Source: Hyphomicrobiales bacterium (GTDB lineage Bacteria > Pseudomonadota > Alphaproteobacteria > Rhizobiales > Xanthobacteraceae). Taken from it: a DNA stretch of 41,567 nt. The notes under the pieces are model-generated. The model had not been told where the DNA came from. It worked only from the letters and a program-made list of their open reading frames with translations, and did not search any database. Below are positions 38,111-41,567 of this stretch, piece after piece. Location of the stretch: positions 1 through 41,567 of the forward strand of contig JAJPKK010000138.1 in assembly GCA_021323775.1 (NCBI GenBank), given 5' to 3'. Made by a program: the position numbers and the translations under genes. The number at the start of each line of letters is the position of its first letter. The stretch's first letter is position 1.

Positions 38111-39403
38111 ATGGAACAGAAAATGCGCGAAATCCGCGCCGAGGACATCAATCCGCGCTTCAACTGGGGCCGCGCCTTGCCGGCGCTGGGCACAATGGGG
38201 GTCGATTTCGAGGAGCGGGTCGATTACCGCCGCCTGCACCGCTACCGGCTCTCACGTGTGAAGCAAGCGCTTGAGAACTCCGACCTCGGCGCGCTCCTGG
38301 TGTTCGACGTCAACAATATCCGCTACGTCACCTCGACCAAGATCGGCGAATGGGAGCGCGACAAGCTCACGCGCTGGGCGCTGCTCACCCGCACCGGCGA
38401 GCCGATCCTGTGGGATTTCGGCTCCGCGGCTGTTCACCATAAGCTCTACGCGCCATGGCTTGCGCCAGAGAACTGCAAGGCCGGGCTGGTCGGGCTTCGC
38501 GGCACCGTCAACCCGGCTTTCGGCCTGATGAAGCGACACGCGGAGGAGATCGCTTCGCTGATCCGGGAGGCGGGCGTCGCCGACATGCCGGTCGGGGTCG
38601 ACATTATCGAGCCGCCGATGATGTTCGAGCTGGAACGGGCGGGCCTCAAGGTGCACGACGGCCAGCAGGTGATGCTGGAGGCCCGCGAGATCAAATCCGC
38701 GGACGAAATCGCGCTCCTCAACCGCGCCGCCGCCATGGTCGACGGCGCCTATCACCTGATCTACGAGCAGTTGAAGCCCGGCGTTCGCGAGAACGACATC
38801 GTCGCCAACGTGAACCAGTTTCTCTACCAGCATGGCTCCGACGATGTGGAAGCCATCAACGCCATCTCGGGCGAGCGCTGCAATCCCCATCCGCACAATT
38901 TCACCGACCGCATGCTGCGGCCGGGCGATCAGGCCTTCTTCGACATCCTGCAATCATTCATGGGCTATCGGACCTGCTATTACCGCACGTTCAATGTGGG
39001 CCGCGCGACGCCGGTCCAGCACGACGCCTACAAAAAGGCGCGCGAATGGCTCGACATGTCGATCGAGCTGATCAAGCCCGGAGTGACGACCGACCGCGTT
39101 TGCAGCGTATGGCCGAAGGCCGAGGAGTTCGGCTTTCCGGACGAAATGAGCGCGTTCGGCCTGCAGTTCGGCCACGGCCTCGGGCTCGCTTTGCACGAGC
39201 GGCCGATCATCAGCCGGGTCATCTCGCTGACGCATCCGACCGAGATCAAGGAGGGCATGGTGTTCGCGCTGGAAACCTATTGCCCGGCGGCTGACGGCTA
39301 CTCGGCCGCGCGCATCGAGGAGGAAGTCGTGGTCACCGACAAGGGATGCCGGGTGATTACCCTGTTTCCGGCCGAAGAATTGCCGATCAGCCACCGGTAT
39401 TAG
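38111..39403 (+). CDS. M24 metallopeptidase-like protein missing one metal ligand
   Basis: This 430-residue protein has the creatinase-like N-terminal domain (ALLVFDVNNIRYVTS) and the pita-bread C-terminal domain of family M24 (Xaa-Pro peptidases, creatinase, DMSP lyase DddP). Metal ligands Asp278 (FFDILQSF), His355 (FGHGLGLALHE), Glu388 (LETYCP) and Glu403 (RIEEE) are in place. The second aspartate, 11 residues after the first, is Cys289 (GYRTCYYRTF). A standard di-metal peptidase site is therefore incomplete, and a non-peptidase role is possible. The aminotransferase gene follows by 12 bp, so they are co-transcribed. Confidence 0.88.
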   Translation: MEQKMREIRAEDINPRFNWGRALPALGTMGVDFEERVDYRRLHRYRLSRVKQALENSDLGALLVFDVNNIRYVTSTKIGEWERDKLTRWALLTRTGEPILWDFGSAAVHHKLYAPWLAPENCKAGLVGLRGTVNPAFGLMKRHAEEIASLIREAGVADMPVGVDIIEPPMMFELERAGLKVHDGQQVMLEAREIKSADEIALLNRAAAMVDGAYHLIYEQLKPGVRENDIVANVNQFLYQHGSDDVEAINAISGERCNPHPHNFTDRMLRPGDQAFFDILQSFMGYRTCYYRTFNVGRATPVQHDAYKKAREWLDMSIELIKPGVTTDRVCSVWPKAEEFGFPDEMSAFGLQFGHGLGLALHERPIISRVISLTHPTEIKEGMVFALETYCPAADGYSAARIEEEVVVTDKGCRVITLFPAEELPISHRY

Positions 39404-39415
39404 AGAGGACTGAAC

Positions 39416-40597
39416 ATGCTTCGCACCATCGCGGCCTTCGATCGCATCGGCGAGGAAAACGCTTTCGCGGTGCTGGCGCGGGCCACCGCCCTTGCCGCCC
39501 AGGGCCGCGACATCATCAATCTCGGGATCGGTCAGCCGGATTTTCGCACGCCGGACCATATCGTCGAAGCCGCCGTCAAGGCGCTGCGCGACGGCCATCA
39601 CGGCTACACCCCGGCAATCGGCATCCTGGCCGTGCGCGAGGCCGTGGCGGCGGATCTGCACAAGCGGTTCGGCGTTTCGGTGTCGCCCGATTCAATCATG
39701 ATCATGCCGGGCGGCAAGCCGACCATGTTCATGTCGATTCTCATGTTCGGCGAGCCTGGCGCCGACATCCTCTATCCGGATCCGGGCTTCCCGATCTATC
39801 GCTCGATGATCGAATACACCGGCGCGCGGCCGGTCCCGGTGCCGATCCGCGAGAAGAACGGCTTTGCGTTTTCGGCCGAGGAGACATTGGCGCTGATCAC
39901 GCCGCAGACCCGGCTTCTGATCCTCAATTCGCCCGCCAACCCGACCGGCGGGGTAACCCCGAAGGCCGAAGTCGACAAGCTCGTGGCGGGCCTCGAAGGG
40001 CATCCCGACGTCGCAGTGCTGTCGGACGAAATCTACGACCAGATGGTCTATGACGGCGAGACGCATGTCTGCCTGCTCGCCTACCCGTCGATCCGCGACC
40101 GGCTGATCCTGCTCAACGGCTGGTCCAAGACCTACGCGATGACGGGCTGGCGGCTCGGCTATGCGGTGTGGCCCGGCAAGCTCTATGACTATGCCCGCAA
40201 GCTCGCCGTCAACCTCTATTCCTGCGTCAACGCCTCCGCCCAATATGCAGGGCTTGCGGCGCTCACCGGTCCCCAGGACGAAGTCCGCCGCATGGTGGCG
40301 GAATTCGACCGGCGGCGGAAAGTTGTGGTGGAAGGGCTCAACCGCCTGCCCGGCATTTCCTGCACCACCCCGAAGGGCGCGTTCTACGCCTTCCCGAACG
40401 TCAAGCGCACCGGATGGAAGGCGAAGCCGCTCGCCTCATCGCTCCTGGAGGAAGCGGGAGTCGCCGTCATCGGGGGGCCGGACTTCGGCATCCTTGGCGA
40501 GGGCTATGTGCGGCTCTCCTATGCCAACTCGACCGAGAACATCCTCAAGGCGCTCGATCGCATGGGCGAGTTCCTGACGAGCCGCAAGGCGGCGTGA
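39416..40597 (+). CDS. Class I/II PLP-dependent aminotransferase
   Basis: This 393-residue protein is a fold-type I aminotransferase of the aspartate/aromatic group. NLGIGQPDFRTPDHIVEAA starts the domain, NSPANPTGG and SDEIYDQMVYDG bind the cofactor, and Lys238 in NGWSKTYAMTGWRLGYA is the PLP Schiff-base lysine. GYVRLSYANS near the C-terminus holds the carboxylate-binding Arg. The substrate is not determined. GAGAGGA precedes the ATG. The gene ends one base from the convergent bioB. Confidence 0.93.
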   Translation: MLRTIAAFDRIGEENAFAVLARATALAAQGRDIINLGIGQPDFRTPDHIVEAAVKALRDGHHGYTPAIGILAVREAVAADLHKRFGVSVSPDSIMIMPGGKPTMFMSILMFGEPGADILYPDPGFPIYRSMIEYTGARPVPVPIREKNGFAFSAEETLALITPQTRLLILNSPANPTGGVTPKAEVDKLVAGLEGHPDVAVLSDEIYDQMVYDGETHVCLLAYPSIRDRLILLNGWSKTYAMTGWRLGYAVWPGKLYDYARKLAVNLYSCVNASAQYAGLAALTGPQDEVRRMVAEFDRRRKVVVEGLNRLPGISCTTPKGAFYAFPNVKRTGWKAKPLASSLLEEAGVAVIGGPDFGILGEGYVRLSYANSTENILKALDRMGEFLTSRKAA

Positions 40598-40598
40598 C

Positions 40599-41567
40599 TC
40601 ACCGCATCGGCGCAAGGCCGAGCTTGTCCATCAGCTCCAGATCGCGCCGGCGCTCGGGATTCGGCGTGGTGAGCAGCTTCGGGCCGTAGAAAATCGAGTT
40701 CGCGCCGGCGAGGAAGCAAAGCGCTTGCGTCTCCTCGCTCATGTCCTCCCGGCCCGCGGAAAGCCGCACCACCGACGCCGGCATGGCGATGCGGGCCACC
40801 GCGATGGTGCGCACGAACTCGATCGGATCGAGCGTCTCCTGGGTTGAAAGCGGCGTGCCTTCGACTCGAACCAGGAGATTGATCGGCACCGATTCAGGAT
40901 GCGTCGGCAGGCTCGCGAGCGTCGCTACCATGCCGATGCGGTCATGGCGTCCCTCGCCCATGCCGACGATGCCGCCGCAGCAGACGCGAATGCTCGCAGC
41001 GCGCACGTGCTCGAGGGTAGCGAGCCGATCCTGATAGGTGCGGGTCGAAATGACCTTGCCGTAGAACTCCGGCGAGGTGTCGAGATTGTGATTGTAGTAG
41101 TCGAGACCGGCGCGCTTGAGGCGCGCGGCCTGCCGCGCGTTGAGCATGCCGAGCGTCGCGCAGGTCTCGAGCCCGAGCGCACGGACGGCCTCCACCATGG
41201 CGCAGACCCGATCGAGATCGCGGTCCCTGGGCGAGCGCCAGGCCGCCCCCATGCAGAACCGGCTGGCGCCCGCAGCCTTGGCGGCGCGGGCCTCGTCCAC
41301 CACCGCCGCGACATCCATCAATTTGTCGGCCTTGACGCCTGTGTGGTAATGCGCGCTCTGCGGGCAATAGGCGCAGTCCTCCGGGCAGCCGCCGGTCTTG
41401 ATCGACAGCAAGGTCGAAATCTGCACCTCCCGCGGATCGAAGCGCTCCCGGTGGATGCGCTGGGCGTGGAAGATGAGGTCCGGAAACGGCAGGCCGAACA
41501 GCGCTTCTATCTCGGGCCGAGTCCAATCCTGGCGCACGGCGCCGGAGAGACAGCGGGCGAGGTCGGG
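40599..41567 (-). CDS. bioB: Biotin synthase (5' end possibly outside the window)
   Basis: This radical-SAM enzyme inserts sulfur into dethiobiotin. The SAM-cluster motif is [10 protein letters not shown] (C-x3-C-x2-C); further conserved parts are [27 protein letters not shown], and the arginine in VRLSAGRED near the [2Fe-2S] site. From the GTG at 41537 the product is 312 residues, a near-complete BioB, but the frame stays open to the edge ([15 protein letters not shown]), so the true start may be beyond 41567. No other bio genes are visible. Confidence 0.95.
   Translation of the reverse strand, partial: PDLARCLSGAVRQDWTRPEIEALFGLPFPDLIFHAQRIHRERFDPREVQISTLLSIKTGGCPEDCAYCPQSAHYHTGVKADKLMDVAAVVDEARAAKAAGASRFCMGAAWRSPRDRDLDRVCAMVEAVRALGLETCATLGMLNARQAARLKRAGLDYYNHNLDTSPEFYGKVISTRTYQDRLATLEHVRAASIRVCCGGIVGMGEGRHDRIGMVATLASLPTHPESVPINLLVRVEGTPLSTQETLDPIEFVRTIAVARIAMPASVVRLSAGREDMSEETQALCFLAGANSIFYGPKLLTTPNPERRRDLELMDKLGLAPMR

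Overview
The window is GC-rich, densely coded DNA that looks like a soil alphaproteobacterium of the Hyphomicrobiales (Bradyrhizobium/Rhodopseudomonas/Xanthobacteraceae-like). The basis is the rplU-rpmA-GNAT-obgE order, the NDUFA9-type reductase, the Sox and flavocytochrome c genes, many molybdenum hydroxylases and several families of palindromic intergenic repeats. This placement is inference; there is no rRNA gene to confirm it.

Layout. 0-2.8 kb: the 3' end of an alpha/beta hydrolase, an RraA-like protein, a Rieske ferredoxin-like protein and a stand-alone LptG-like permease. 2.9-6.1 kb: an operon of the URC uracil-degradation type (urc1-like, urc4-like and a uracil phosphoribosyltransferase homologue whose PRPP loop is degenerate). 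6.4 kb: a long-variable-arm tRNA with a Ser(GGA) anticodon on a Leu-like body. 6.9-9.7 kb: the rplU-rpmA-GNAT-obgE operon with a good promoter. 9.9-14.1 kb: an NDUFA9-like reductase, then soxZ, soxY, soxX, a flavocytochrome c sulfide dehydrogenase flavoprotein and a small cytochrome c, with no soxA, soxB or soxCD. 14.3-16.9 kb: an isoquinoline-1-oxidoreductase-type molybdenum hydroxylase pair whose large subunit is cut by an in-frame TAG just before the catalytic glutamate.

17.1-26.9 kb is a catabolic block: a two-subunit CoA-transferase-like enzyme, two divergent orphan molybdenum-hydroxylase large subunits, a phthalate-dihydrodiol-dehydrogenase-like Gfo/Idh/MocA enzyme and a two-subunit Rieske ring-hydroxylating dioxygenase. 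Together these suggest hydroxylation, dihydroxylation and rearomatisation of an aromatic or N-heteroaromatic acid. 27-35 kb: another Gfo/Idh/MocA enzyme, a very long symmetrical hairpin, an A+T-richer (probably acquired) pyrF, a second and intact molybdenum hydroxylase pair, and a divergent SsuABC/TauABC-type transporter. 35.5-41.5 kb: an LVIVD-repeat protein, a beta-hydroxyacid-dehydrogenase-like protein, an M24 peptidase-like protein lacking one metal ligand, a class I aminotransferase and biotin synthase, which runs off the right edge.

Palindromic repeats are frequent. One two-hairpin family with GTAGGG...CCCTAC ends occurs three times, and its terminal TAG is the stop codon of three flanking genes.
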